From: Nitrobacter sp051535215
GTDB lineage: Bacteria > Pseudomonadota > Alphaproteobacteria > Rhizobiales > Xanthobacteraceae
Length of the DNA: 64,000 nucleotides
Reading direction: 5' to 3'
NCBI RefSeq assembly: GCF_051535215.1
Contig: NZ_JBPPLY010000001.1
Span: 124,001-188,000, forward strand
Below, in pieces: positions 17,588 through 27,182 of the stretch (its first letter is position 1; each line of letters begins with the position of its first letter). Under the pieces are notes generated by a model that was given only the letters and a program-made list of their open reading frames with translations, was not told the DNA's origin and did not search any database. The position numbers were made by a program, and so were the translations under genes.

Positions 17588-17673
17588 CGCTGACCGGTGC
17601 CGCCCCACCGATGAAACTTATCTTTCGGATGGTCCCCACCTGAGATAAAAGCGCAGCGAATATTGCTAAACCC

Positions 17674-19545
17674 ATGACACCATCATTCGACGTCATCGTG
17701 ATCGGAGGGGGCCACGCCGGCTGTGAAGCCGCGACAGCGGCCGCGCGGATGGGCGCCCGGACGGCGCTCGTGACTCACCGCTTCGCGACCGTCGGCGCGA
17801 TGTCCTGTAATCCCGCGATCGGCGGCCTGGGCAAGGGTCATCTGGTCCGCGAGATCGACGCGCTGGACGGGCTGATGGGGCGCGTGACCGATGCGGCGGG
17901 AATCCAGTTCAGGATGCTCAATCGCCGCAAGGGTCCGGCGGTGCGCGGGCCCCGCGCTCAGGCCGATCGCAAGCTTTATGCCGCCGCGATGCAGGGTGCG
18001 ATTCGGGAGACTGCAAATCTTGAGGTTATCGAAGGCGAGGCGGACGATCTCATAGTCACGTCCGGCCGAATCGCCGGCATTCGCCTGAGCGACGGCCGCG
18101 AGTTCAGGACGGGGGCGGTCGTTGTCACCACAGGCACCTTTCTGCGGGGGCTGATCCATCTCGGCGAAAAAAGCTGGCCTGCGGGGCGGGTCGATGAAGC
18201 GCCGTCGCTTGGCCTGTCCGCGGCCTTCGAGCGGATCGGCTTTACGCTCGGTCGCCTCAAGACCGGAACGCCACCGCGGCTCGATGGCGCTACCATTGAC
18301 TGGGCGGCGGTGGAAATGCAGCCGGGCGACGATCCGCCGGAGCCGTTTTCGGTCATGACCGATCGGATCACGGTGCCGCAAATCCAGTGCGGCATCACCC
18401 GCACCACACAAGCGACCCATGATGTCATCCGGGTCAACGTTCATCGCTCACCGATGTATTCGGGCCAGATCAAAAGCTCGGGGCCGCGCTATTGTCCGTC
18501 GATCGAGGACAAGGTGGTCCGCTTCGGCGACCGCGACGGCCACCAGATTTTCCTGGAGCCGGAAGGTCTCGACGATCCTACGGTCTATCCCAACGGGATT
18601 TCGACCTCGTTGCCGGAGGAGGTTCAACGCGCGATCCTCGCGACGATTCCGGGTCTCGAGCGCGTCCAGATGACCCGGCCAGGCTATGCCATCGAATACG
18701 ATCACGTCGATCCGCGCGAGCTGGAGCCGACCTTGCAGACCAGGCGGATGCCCGGGCTTTTCCTGGCCGGTCAGATCAACGGGACCACGGGATATGAGGA
18801 GGCCGCGGCGCAAGGGCTGGTCGCTGGTCTCAACGCGGCCTTGACGGCGGGCGGGGGCGATCCCGCCGTTTTCGACCGCGCCGACGGTTATCTCGGCGTG
18901 ATGATCGACGACCTCGTGACCCGCGGAATTACCGAGCCTTATCGGATGTTCACTTCGCGGGCCGAATACCGCCTGACGCTCCGCGCCGACAATGCCGACC
19001 AGCGGCTGACGGACAAGGGCATTGCAATGGGCTGTGTCGGGGCAGGGCGCGCCGCACATCACCGGGCCAAGATGGCGGCGTTGGAGGCGGCGAAGGCGCT
19101 GGCGAAATCGCTGTCGGTGACCCCGAACGAGGCGGCCCGGCACGGGCTTTCGCTCAATCGCGATGGTCATCGGCGGTCGGCGTTCGAACTTCTGTCCTAT
19201 GCCGAGATCGGGTGGGGCGAGGTGATCGCGATTTGGCCGGAGCTATCCGCCATCGATCCGGGAATCGCCGTGCATCTGGAGATCGACGCCAAATACGACG
19301 TCTATCTGAAGCGACAGACCGCGGATGTCGAAGCATTCCGGCGGGACGAAGGGCTCATCCTGACCGGGATCGACTATGGGACGGTGCCGGGCCTCTCGAA
19401 TGAGGCGCGCAACCGGTTGGAAAAAGCGCAACCGCGCACGGTGGGGCAGGCCGGTCGCCTCGACGGCATCACGCCTGCGGCACTCGGCATCCTGGCGGCG
19501 TATCTGCGCCGCGAAGCGCGGAAGAGAGCGGCAGCTTCGGCCTGA
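17674..19545 (+). CDS. mnmG: tRNA uridine-5-carboxymethylaminomethyl modification enzyme MnmG (GidA)
   Basis: FAD- and folate-dependent partner of MnmE in wobble-uridine modification. The 623-residue protein has the dinucleotide-binding motif GGGHAGCEAA near 12, AMSCNPAIGGLGKGHL near 48, GPAVRGPRAQADRKLY near 90, and GQINGTTGYEEAAAQG near 366. The C-terminal helical tRNA/MnmE-binding part is complete. It is flanked by parS sites on both sides. Confidence 0.98.
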   Translation: MTPSFDVIVIGGGHAGCEAATAAARMGARTALVTHRFATVGAMSCNPAIGGLGKGHLVREIDALDGLMGRVTDAAGIQFRMLNRRKGPAVRGPRAQADRKLYAAAMQGAIRETANLEVIEGEADDLIVTSGRIAGIRLSDGREFRTGAVVVTTGTFLRGLIHLGEKSWPAGRVDEAPSLGLSAAFERIGFTLGRLKTGTPPRLDGATIDWAAVEMQPGDDPPEPFSVMTDRITVPQIQCGITRTTQATHDVIRVNVHRSPMYSGQIKSSGPRYCPSIEDKVVRFGDRDGHQIFLEPEGLDDPTVYPNGISTSLPEEVQRAILATIPGLERVQMTRPGYAIEYDHVDPRELEPTLQTRRMPGLFLAGQINGTTGYEEAAAQGLVAGLNAALTAGGGDPAVFDRADGYLGVMIDDLVTRGITEPYRMFTSRAEYRLTLRADNADQRLTDKGIAMGCVGAGRAAHHRAKMAALEAAKALAKSLSVTPNEAARHGLSLNRDGHRRSAFELLSYAEIGWGEVIAIWPELSAIDPGIAVHLEIDAKYDVYLKRQTADVEAFRRDEGLILTGIDYGTVPGLSNEARNRLEKAQPRTVGQAGRLDGITPAALGILAAYLRREARKRAAASA

Positions 19546-19562
19546 GCGCGATCCGGCCGCGA

Positions 19563-19578
19563 TGTTTCACGTGAAACA
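19563..19578. other. parS centromere site 2
   Basis: A second perfect TGTTTCACGTGAAACA, 17 bases after the mnmG stop in the mnmG-rsmG gap. Confidence 0.95.
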
Positions 19579-19797
19579 TCTGAGTTCGTTTTTCAGGCGA
19601 AAGACTCCCGGCGGCGCCAACCAACCGTGCGCGGTAGGGAGCCCTGTTTCGCAGCGACAGCCATGGGAGCAGCAAAAACCGGGTCGCATATGCCGGAACG
19701 CCGCCGCCGCCATCGGCCAATGGCCGACTGAGGTGAAGCTGTGGGAACGAAATATCTGGTCGGGAATCACGCAGTCCCGTATGCTGCGGGCGTGGCC

Positions 19798-20481
19798 ATG
19801 CCAAAACCTTTACAGGCTCAATCCGTTTCGGCCGTCGACAAGGCGGCCGCGCTGGCGCTGACCCCTGTTTCACGTGAAACCGAGGCGAGGTTGGACGCCT
19901 ATGTGGACCTGCTCGGCCAATGGCAGACCAAAACCAATCTGGTCGCGCCGTCGACGATGCCGCAGCTTTGGACGCGTCACATCGCCGATTCGCTCCAGCT
20001 TCTTTCGCTGGCGCCGCAGGCGAAACTCTGGGCCGATCTTGGCAGCGGCGGCGGCTTTCCTGGCGTTGTGCTGGCCTGCGCCCTCGCCGGCGTCGAAGGC
20101 GCCCGGGTCGATCTCGTCGAGCGCAGCATCAAAAAGGCCGCCTTTCTTCGCGAGGCGATTCGCGTCACCGCGGCGCCCGCCGTCATTCACAACGCGGATA
20201 TTGGGGATTATGTGGAAAGGTTGGATAACCGGATCGATTGCGTGACCGCGCGAGCGCTAGCGCCTCTACAAATGCTGCTCGGCTTCGCGGAACCTCTGGT
20301 CAAACAGGGAACCAGGGCGATGTTTCTCAAGGGACAAGATGTAGAGTCAGAATTGACGGAAGCCACTAAATATTGGAATATTGAACCTCGCATTCATTCC
20401 AGCCGCACCGGCGGAGGGGGCTGGATCGTCGAGCTCGATCGCATCGAGCGGCGCGATAGTTCTCCGACAGAGCAGACATGA
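19798..20481 (+). CDS. rsmG: 16S rRNA (guanine527-N7)-methyltransferase RsmG (GidB)
   Basis: SAM-dependent enzyme that methylates G527 of 16S rRNA. The 227-residue protein carries the SAM motif DLGSGGGFPG near 80, VDLVERSIKKAAFLRE near 105, and CVTARALAPL near 146. I chose the ATG at 19798; GTG codons at 19741 and 19792 are alternatives. The codons for PVSRET contain parS site 3, so the coding sequence doubles as a centromere site. parA follows within about 20 bases. Confidence 0.94.
   Translation: MPKPLQAQSVSAVDKAAALALTPVSRETEARLDAYVDLLGQWQTKTNLVAPSTMPQLWTRHIADSLQLLSLAPQAKLWADLGSGGGFPGVVLACALAGVEGARVDLVERSIKKAAFLREAIRVTAAPAVIHNADIGDYVERLDNRIDCVTARALAPLQMLLGFAEPLVKQGTRAMFLKGQDVESELTEATKYWNIEPRIHSSRTGGGGWIVELDRIERRDSSPTEQT
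19866..19881. other. parS centromere site 3 (inside rsmG)
   Basis: TGTTTCACGTGAAACC, one mismatch from the palindromic parS consensus, within the rsmG coding sequence. Confidence 0.85.
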
Positions 20482-20503
20482 CAAATCAGACATGGCGTCG
20501 CGC

Positions 20504-21361
20504 ATGACGGTAATTGATGAGATATATCAATACGATGGCGAGCGCGAATCGTGCTCCCGCCATCCCCGGATCATTTCGCTCGCGAATCAGAAGGGTGGCG
20601 TCGGCAAGACGACCACCGCGATCAACCTCGGCACCGCGCTGGCGGCGATCGGTGAAAGCGTCCTGATCGTCGATCTCGATCCCCAGGGCAACGCATCGAC
20701 CGGCCTCGGTATCGACCGCCGCGATCGCAACGTCTCCACCTACGATGTGCTGATCGGCGAGGCGCCGCTGCGCGACGCCGTGGTGCCGACCGCGGTGCCG
20801 CGTCTGCACATCGCCGCCTCGACCATGGACCTTTCCGGCCTGGAGCTCGAACTTGGCGCAACGAAGGATCGCGCGTTCCGCCTGCGCGATGCGATCACCG
20901 CGCTCAACGGCAATGCAGCCGACAACGCCGATTACACCTACGTGCTGATCGACTGTCCTCCGTCGCTCAACCTTCTCACCGTCAACGCGATGGCGGCGTC
21001 GGACGCGATCCTGGTGCCGCTGCAATGCGAGTTCTTCGCGCTCGAAGGTCTGTCGCAACTCCTGCAGACGGTCGAGCAGGTACGCACCACGCTCAATCCT
21101 AATCTGTCGATCCATGGCATCGTGCTGACCATGTTCGACTCGCGCAACAATCTGTCGAATCAGGTCGTCGCCGATGTGCGCCAGTTCATGGGCTCGAAGG
21201 TCTACGACACCATGATCCCGCGCAACGTGCGTATTTCGGAAGCGCCGTCCTACGGCAAGCCGGTGCTGGTCTACGATCTCAAATGCAGCGGTAGCGAAGC
21301 CTATCTGAAGCTCGCGACCGAGGTGATCAAGCGCGAGCGCGATCTGCGCACGACGCATTGA
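20504..21361 (+). CDS. parA: Chromosome partitioning ATPase ParA
   Basis: Walker-type ATPase that forms a DNA-bound gradient and moves ParB-parS complexes apart after replication. The 285-residue protein has the deviant Walker A KGGVGKTTT near 30, DLDPQGNASTGLG near 56, and IDCPPSLNLLT near 146. I start at the ATG giving MTVIDEIYQ, which fits relatives; an ATG 12 bases upstream (20492) is equally possible, and neither has a strong ribosome binding site. It forms an operon with rsmG and parB. Confidence 0.95.
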   Translation: MTVIDEIYQYDGERESCSRHPRIISLANQKGGVGKTTTAINLGTALAAIGESVLIVDLDPQGNASTGLGIDRRDRNVSTYDVLIGEAPLRDAVVPTAVPRLHIAASTMDLSGLELELGATKDRAFRLRDAITALNGNAADNADYTYVLIDCPPSLNLLTVNAMAASDAILVPLQCEFFALEGLSQLLQTVEQVRTTLNPNLSIHGIVLTMFDSRNNLSNQVVADVRQFMGSKVYDTMIPRNVRISEAPSYGKPVLVYDLKCSGSEAYLKLATEVIKRERDLRTTH

Positions 21362-21541
21362 GGACTGGAAATCATTCGTGACGCGCGTGAGCGAATCGAC
21401 GCCGCTTGCCGAACGAAACCTGCTCTCTCCTCCACAATGGAGAGGAAATTAAAAGAACAAACCACGCCGTTGTTCTGAAACGCGCGTGCAAAATCATCTC
21501 GTTGATCGGGAGTGTTCTGCGTGAATCCAAGGGAGCTGGCG

Positions 21542-22423
21542 ATGGCCGACGAAGCGCGTTCGCGACTGGGCCGCGGTCTTGCAAGTCTGATCGGCGACGT
21601 CGGTGGTGAGGCGGCCCACGCCGAACGCCCGCGCACGCAGCGCAAGGTGGCGATCGAGTTCCTGAAACCCAATCCGCGCAATCCGCGCCGGGTGTTTTCC
21701 GATGTCGAGCTCGGCGAGCTGGCCGATTCGATTCGCCAGCACGGCGTGATCCAGCCGATCGTGGTGCGCCCGGTGAAGGGCGTTCAGGATCGCTACGAGA
21801 TCATCGCCGGCGAGCGGCGCTGGCGCGCGGCGCAGGCGGCGGGACTGCATGACGTTCCGATCGTGCCGGTCGACGTCAGCGATCATGTCGCGCTTGAGAT
21901 CGCGATCATCGAGAACGTGCAGCGCGAAGATCTCAATGCGATGGAAGAGGCGAAGGGCTATCACGCGCTTGCCGACGAATTCAAACGCACCCAGGACGAG
22001 ATCGCGAAGATCGTCGGCAAGAGCCGTAGCCACGTCGCCAACATGATGCGGCTGACGAAATTGCCCGACGACGTGCAAGAGCTGATCGCCTCGGGCGAGT
22101 TGTCGGCGGGCCACGCGCGTGCGCTGATCGGCGTGCCCGATCCCTCCACCGCCGCGAAGCGCATTGTCGCGGAAGGTCTCAACGTGCGGCAGGCCGAGGC
22201 ACTCGCACATGAGGCGGGCGTGCCGGAGCGCAAGCCGCCGAAGGCGCGCGCAGACAAGGCGCAGAAGGATGCCGACACGCTGGCGCTGGAAAAGCGCGTC
22301 AGCGACGCGCTTGGCCTTGCGGTGACGGTGGATCACAAAAATCCTGGCGGCGTCGTGCAGATCCGTTACCGTGATCTCGATCAGCTCGACGAGATTTTGA
22401 AGCGGCTGGATACGAAGGGATAG
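21542..22423 (+). CDS. parB: Chromosome partitioning protein ParB
   Basis: CTP-dependent DNA clamp that loads at parS and spreads over the origin region. The 293-residue protein has the N-terminal CTPase box GERRWRAAQAAG near 92, ENVQREDLN near 120, and a helix-turn-helix (DEIAKIVGKSRSHVANMMRL, about 150-170). The C-terminal dimer domain ends VVQIRYRDLDQLDEILKRL. GGGAG lies 6-10 bases before the ATG. It follows parA after a 180-base gap. Confidence 0.96.
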   Translation: MADEARSRLGRGLASLIGDVGGEAAHAERPRTQRKVAIEFLKPNPRNPRRVFSDVELGELADSIRQHGVIQPIVVRPVKGVQDRYEIIAGERRWRAAQAAGLHDVPIVPVDVSDHVALEIAIIENVQREDLNAMEEAKGYHALADEFKRTQDEIAKIVGKSRSHVANMMRLTKLPDDVQELIASGELSAGHARALIGVPDPSTAAKRIVAEGLNVRQAEALAHEAGVPERKPPKARADKAQKDADTLALEKRVSDALGLAVTVDHKNPGGVVQIRYRDLDQLDEILKRLDTKG

Positions 22424-22518
22424 CAACCGACCAGCCGTCGTCCCGGCCAAGCGCGTCGCGAGCGCGAGCCGGACCCATAATCTCCGACTCTTCCTATTGC
22501 AGCCGACATGAACTGACG

Positions 22519-22560
22519 CTCCGCTTTCGCGGAGACGACAGAAGGGGGCTTCTGTCGTTT
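22519..22560. terminator. Double hairpin terminator between convergent parB and holA
   Basis: Two adjacent perfect hairpins: CTCCGC/GCGGAG (22519-22534), then ACGACAGAAG/CTTCTGTCGT with a GGGG loop (22535-22558) and a short T-run. The second is a likely terminator for parB. Confidence 0.65.
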
Positions 22561-22582
22561 CGTTCGCAAGGACGGATTGAGA

Positions 22583-23611
22583 CTATCCCCTTCGCCGTGC
22601 ATTCACCGCGATCGACATCAGCGCGCGCTGTGCGATGACGGCAGCGAGTGAGGACTGCTTGCGTACGTCAAGCGCGGCAATGGCGAGCTGATCCATCACC
22701 TGGAGCAGCCGCGCCGCACTGAAATTGCGCAAGGCGGTTTCCACCGCTGCCTTGCGCGAAAAATGCAGCCGCGGAAATCCACCCTCGGCCGCCGATGAGG
22801 CCGATGCGCCGCCTTCCATCAGAAGCGCCGCCTTGTGCAGGCTGGCGACCTGACGCTGTGCGGCCGAAATGGCGAGGCCCGGATAAGTGCCGGCAACCAT
22901 GGCCTTGGCGAATTCGGTTTCGACGATGGCGGGCTGTCCGGCGAATGCGGCGTCGACGACGGGATCGAGCTTGAAGTCGGATGCATCTGACACCACGGCC
23001 ATCACGGCCTCGAGCGTGATCTCGTGCGCGCCATGGGCATAAAGCACAATCTTGCGCAGCTCGTTGCGCGATGCCTGACGGTCGCCGCCAAGCAGCGACG
23101 TCAGCATGATGCGCGCATCCTGTGCGATCTTCAGACCCGAGGCGCGCAACTCGTCGTCGATCAGGCGCGCGAGATCGCGTTCGGTATCGGGATAGCAGGC
23201 AATCGCCACCGCGTTCTTCGCGCGCTCGCAGGCCTTGCGTAGCGGCGCTTCGGGCCGCAACTCGCCGGCCTCGATCACGATACGGCAGTCCCGGATATCG
23301 GAGTCCGCCAGAGTCTCGACGCCGCTGGCGAAACTGCGCGATCCGACCTTGACGCGGATTGCGCGTCGGCCGCCGAACAGCGGCACCGTCATGGCTTCGT
23401 CGACAAGACGCGACGGCTCGGTCGCAAGCTCGTCGCCGTCGAGACGCACCAGCGAAAACGGATCGTTGACGTCATCGACAGCCGACGCCGTCAAGGCGTC
23501 CGCGCGTTCGCGTACGAGACCGGCGTCGGGGCCGTAGAGCAGGATGATCGGACGGCCCGGATCAGGCCGGGCGAGAAAGCTGTCGACGTCTTTTCCGCGC
23601 AACGCGACCAT
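22583..23611 (-). CDS. holA: DNA polymerase III delta subunit HolA
   Basis: Clamp-loader subunit that opens the beta sliding clamp. The 342-residue protein starts MVALRGKDVDSFLA and shows PIILLYGPDAGLVRERADAL near 22, typical of the delta ATPase-like domain without a working P-loop. C-terminal helical regions follow (ISAAQRQVASLHKAALLM near 235). The ATG at 23609-23611 was chosen over one 30 bases upstream by family length. It follows leuS and lptE, the same order as in Escherichia coli, but 211 bases from lptE because of an inserted repeat. Confidence 0.93.
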   Translation of the reverse strand: MVALRGKDVDSFLARPDPGRPIILLYGPDAGLVRERADALTASAVDDVNDPFSLVRLDGDELATEPSRLVDEAMTVPLFGGRRAIRVKVGSRSFASGVETLADSDIRDCRIVIEAGELRPEAPLRKACERAKNAVAIACYPDTERDLARLIDDELRASGLKIAQDARIMLTSLLGGDRQASRNELRKIVLYAHGAHEITLEAVMAVVSDASDFKLDPVVDAAFAGQPAIVETEFAKAMVAGTYPGLAISAAQRQVASLHKAALLMEGGASASSAAEGGFPRLHFSRKAAVETALRNFSAARLLQVMDQLAIAALDVRKQSSLAAVIAQRALMSIAVNARRRG

Positions 23612-23659
23612 GTGCGTTCGATCCAACCCTCGTTTCGGCAAGAACGATGTTTCTTCAAA

Positions 23660-23757
23660 CTCTCCCTGTGGGAGAGGTCGGCGTGGCGCGCCGGGCGAGG
23701 TTTCGATACCGCGATAGTTTGTAACCCCTCACCCAGCCCCTTCCCAATGGGAGAGAA
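23660..23757. repeat. Dispersed repeat in the holA-lptE gap
   Basis: Begins with a perfect hairpin CTCTCCC/GGGAGAG (23660-23676) and ends with CTTCCCAATGGGAGAG. It resembles the CTCTCCC...GGGTGAGGGG elements that are widespread in this bacterial group, and it separates two genes that are normally close together. Confidence 0.6.
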
Positions 23758-23822
23758 AATGCGCTTGGGATGCCGCAATACGGAAACGCCATCGCTTCGC
23801 AGAATAAAGGTGAATGGCGTTC

Positions 23823-24407
23823 TCACGTTCCCGAATAAAAATACGCCGCCAGACGCGTGTTGATGTTGTCGGCGATCTGCTGCGCCGCGCGATCCTCGGC
23901 GTCGCGATAGGCGCGCGCGCGCGCGAAACGCTGGAGCTGGCCGGGAATGTCGTAGGAGGTGCGGGCGAAGGTGTTCGCATCGAGAACGGTCTTGCCGGTT
24001 GCGACCTCGATCAACTGATAACTGGCATCGATGCCGTAGCTCTCGTTGGAGGGCAGGGCGGTGTTGGCACCGAGCATCAGCGACGAGCGGGTGGTTGAGA
24101 AGCGGATCTTGAGCTGGTGCGTCGGAGGTGCGCCGGTGGCGCCGCCGTAAAGCTTGAACGCGAGCGCGTTGCGAATTTCGACGCCGATGCGGGCATCGGG
24201 AGAGGCGTTGGGTTTGTTGATCGGCAGCAGCTCCACGCCCATCAGCTTGTCGCGCAGGGCGGGGCTGCCGTCGGTATGTTCGGCATACATCGGATGGAAG
24301 CAGCCGGCCGTCAGCGCCGCCAGCACGGCGATGATGCCCAGCCGTGCCGCGATGCGCAGACCAGGCCATGATCGAACCGGTCGACCCGGCAACCTACCCC
24401 ACCACAT
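23823..24407 (-). CDS. lptE: LPS-assembly lipoprotein LptE
   Basis: Outer-membrane lipoprotein that plugs LptD and helps place lipopolysaccharide on the cell surface. The 194-residue protein has a signal sequence with lipobox LTAGC and Cys36 as the lipidation site, then HPMYAEHT and a soluble alpha/beta domain (YQLIEVATGKTVL near 130). Its ATG overlaps the leuS end by 14 bases; a GTG at about 24377 would give a shorter signal peptide. Position between leuS and holA supports the call. Confidence 0.9.
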   Translation of the reverse strand: MWWGRLPGRPVRSWPGLRIAARLGIIAVLAALTAGCFHPMYAEHTDGSPALRDKLMGVELLPINKPNASPDARIGVEIRNALAFKLYGGATGAPPTHQLKIRFSTTRSSLMLGANTALPSNESYGIDASYQLIEVATGKTVLDANTFARTSYDIPGQLQRFARARAYRDAEDRAAQQIADNINTRLAAYFYSGT

Positions 24408-27030
24408 TCACAATCCTCTGCGGGACGATGATGATCTTGCGGGCCGGTTTGCCGCCCAGCGCCTGTCTTACCGCATCGAGCGCCAGAACGGCAGTCTCAA
24501 TTTCCGGATTCGGCGCGCCGCTCGCCACTGTGACCTCGCCCCGCTTTTTGCCGTTGACCTGCACCGGCAGAGTCACGGTGTCTTCAACCAGCAAATCGCG
24601 CTCGATTTGTGGCCAGCGGGCTTGCGAAATCAGACCGGCCTGCCCCAGCGCCTGCCAGCATTCCTCGGCCAGATGCGGCATCATCGGGCTGAACAACTGG
24701 ACCAGGATGGTCGCGGCCTCGCGCAGGCTCCAGGCCAGATCCGGCGCAAGACCGGATTTCCCGGCGTGGGAGCGGGCAAGGGCGTCGGCCAGTTCGTTGG
24801 CGAACTCGCGGATGTTGGCGAGGCAGACGTTGAAATGCAGCCGCTCGATCCCGGTCGACACCTTGTCGAGCGCGCCGTGGGTCGCCTTGCGCAGCGCCAG
24901 CGCGTCGGCTCCGAAACTTGCCGGCCTGTCCTGCGGCGCGGACTTGCCGGCCTCCGCCGATTCGTTGACCAGCCGCCATAGCCGCTGCATGAAGCGCGCC
25001 GCGCCCTGCACGCCTTCCTCGCTCCAGATCACGTCGCGGTCCGGCGGCGAGTCCGACAGCATGAACCAGCGTGCGGTGTCGGCGCCATAGGTGCCGATGA
25101 TGTCGTCGGGGTCGACGGTGTTGCGTTTCGACTTCGACATCTTCTCGACCGCGCCGATCTCGACCGCTTCTCCGGTGGAGATCAGCGCGGCGCGACGGGT
25201 CTCGCCGTTGGCCTCGATCCGGACCTCGTCAGGCGAGGCCCAGCCGCCGTCGGCCTTGCGGTAGGTCTCGTGCACCACCATGCCTTGGGTGAACATGCCC
25301 TTGAATGGCTCGTCCATGTCGACATGGCCGGTGGCTCTCATCGCGCGGGTGAAGAAGCGCGAATAGAGCAGATGCAGGATCGCGTGCTCGACACCGCCGA
25401 TATACTGGTCCACCGGCATCATGCGGTTGGCGACGGCGGGCGTGGTCGGCGCCTGCTCGTTCCACGGATCGGTGAAGCGCGCGAAATACCAGGACGAGTC
25501 CACGAAGGTGTCCATGGTGTCGGTTTCGCGCGTGGCCTTGGCTCCGCACTTCGGGCAGACGACATGCTTCCATGTCGGATGGTGGTCGAGCGCGTTGCCG
25601 GGCTTGTCGAAGGTGACGTCCTCCGGCAGCGTGACCGGCAGGTCCGTCCCCGGCACCGGCACCACGTCGCACCTGGGGCAATGGATCACCGGGATCGGGC
25701 AGCCCCAGTAGCGCTGGCGCGAGATACCCCAGTCGCGCAGGCGGAAATTCACCTTGCGCTCGGCGACGGGCATGTTGCCACGCATCTCGCCTTCCAGCCG
25801 CTTCGCGACTTCTTCCTTCGCCGCATCGGTGGTCATGCCGTCGAGGAAGCGGGAGTTGATCATCCGCCCGTCGCCGTCGTAAGCCGTGTCGGTGATGACG
25901 AAGCTCTTGGGATCCTGTCCCTCGGGGCAGACCACCGGCGTGTTGCCGAGCCCGTATTTGTTGACGAAGTCGAGGTCGCGCTGGTCGTGCGCCGGACAGC
26001 CGAAGATCGCGCCGGTGCCGTATTCCATCAGGATGAAGTTGGCGACATAGACCGGCAGCGCCCACGCCGCATCGAACGGATGGATCGCGCGGATGCCGGT
26101 GTCGAAGCCCAGCTTCTCCGCGGTGTCGATCTCGGCCTGCGCGGTGCCGCGCCTCTTGCATTCGGCGATGAAATCCGCGAGCGCGGGATTGTCTTTCGCC
26201 GCCGCCTGCGCCAGCGGATGATCCGGCGCGATTGCCATGAACTTCGCGCCGAACAGGGTGTCGGGGCGCGTGGTGAAAATCTTCAGTTCGCTCTCACCGC
26301 TTGGGGTCGTTGCCGGATCAAGCGCGAAGCGAACCAGGAGGCCCTCGGAGCGGCCGATCCAGTTGCGCTGCATCAGCCGCACCTTGTCGGGCCAGCGGTC
26401 GAGCGTGTCGAGGGCGTCGAGCAATTCTTGCGAGTATTTCGTGATCTTGAAGACCCACTGGTTCATCTCGCGCTGCTCGACCACGGCGCCGGAGCGCCAG
26501 CCGCGGCCGTCGATCACCTGCTCGTTGGCGAGCACGGTCATGTCGACGGGATCCCAGTTGATCTTGCGCTTCTCGCGCTCGGCGAGACCGGCGCGCAGGA
26601 AGTCCAGGAACATCTTCTGCTGGTGCTTGTAATAGGACGGATCGCAGGTCGCGAATTCCCGCGCCCAGTCGAGCGACAGCCCGATGGATCTGAGCTGCTT
26701 TTTCATCGCGGCAATGTTGTCGTAGGTCCACGCCTTGGGCGCGACCTTGCGCTCGATCGCGGCGTTCTCGGCTGGCAGACCGAAGGCGTCCCAGCCCATC
26801 GGATGCAGCACGTTGTAGCCCTTTGCGCGCATGTAGCGCGCGATCACGTCGCCAAGGGTGTAGTTGCGGACATGGCCGATGTGGATGCGCCCGGACGGAT
26901 AGGGGAACATCTCCAGCACGTAGTATTTTTCGCGCGGATCGTCGTTTTTGGTCGCGAAGATCGCCTGCCTGTCCCACTCGGCTTGCCAGCGTGGTTCGGC
27001 GTCACGGGCGTTGTAACGTTCTGAGGTCAT
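24394..27030 (-). CDS. leuS: Leucyl-tRNA synthetase
   Basis: Class I aminoacyl-tRNA synthetase charging tRNA-Leu. It has 878 residues. The HIGH-type motif is PYPSGRIHIGHVRNYTLGD near 43, the zinc-finger-like CPRCDVVP and CPKCGA lie around 455-510, the editing domain holds TTRPDTLFGA near 253, and KMSKSKRN near 635 is the second catalytic signature. The anticodon-binding and C-terminal domains are complete. It is the first gene of the leuS-lptE-holA operon. Confidence 0.98.
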   Translation of the reverse strand: MTSERYNARDAEPRWQAEWDRQAIFATKNDDPREKYYVLEMFPYPSGRIHIGHVRNYTLGDVIARYMRAKGYNVLHPMGWDAFGLPAENAAIERKVAPKAWTYDNIAAMKKQLRSIGLSLDWAREFATCDPSYYKHQQKMFLDFLRAGLAEREKRKINWDPVDMTVLANEQVIDGRGWRSGAVVEQREMNQWVFKITKYSQELLDALDTLDRWPDKVRLMQRNWIGRSEGLLVRFALDPATTPSGESELKIFTTRPDTLFGAKFMAIAPDHPLAQAAAKDNPALADFIAECKRRGTAQAEIDTAEKLGFDTGIRAIHPFDAAWALPVYVANFILMEYGTGAIFGCPAHDQRDLDFVNKYGLGNTPVVCPEGQDPKSFVITDTAYDGDGRMINSRFLDGMTTDAAKEEVAKRLEGEMRGNMPVAERKVNFRLRDWGISRQRYWGCPIPVIHCPRCDVVPVPGTDLPVTLPEDVTFDKPGNALDHHPTWKHVVCPKCGAKATRETDTMDTFVDSSWYFARFTDPWNEQAPTTPAVANRMMPVDQYIGGVEHAILHLLYSRFFTRAMRATGHVDMDEPFKGMFTQGMVVHETYRKADGGWASPDEVRIEANGETRRAALISTGEAVEIGAVEKMSKSKRNTVDPDDIIGTYGADTARWFMLSDSPPDRDVIWSEEGVQGAARFMQRLWRLVNESAEAGKSAPQDRPASFGADALALRKATHGALDKVSTGIERLHFNVCLANIREFANELADALARSHAGKSGLAPDLAWSLREAATILVQLFSPMMPHLAEECWQALGQAGLISQARWPQIERDLLVEDTVTLPVQVNGKKRGEVTVASGAPNPEIETAVLALDAVRQALGGKPARKIIIVPQRIVNVVG

Positions 27031-27182
27031 GGAAATGCGGTGTTTTTCGTGATTTGCAGGCCTCGACTAGGCCATGAAAGCGGACCGGGGGTCAACGGGT
27101 CGGGGGGCGGGACGGCACGGTTTGCAAGCGGTGTGGTTTTGCGGTGTAAGCGGGACGCCCACCGCGCTTTGGGAGCGAGTCA

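Noticed and set aside
25270..27024. 584-codon open frame opposite leuS
   Set aside because: Shadow of leuS with no recognisable motifs.
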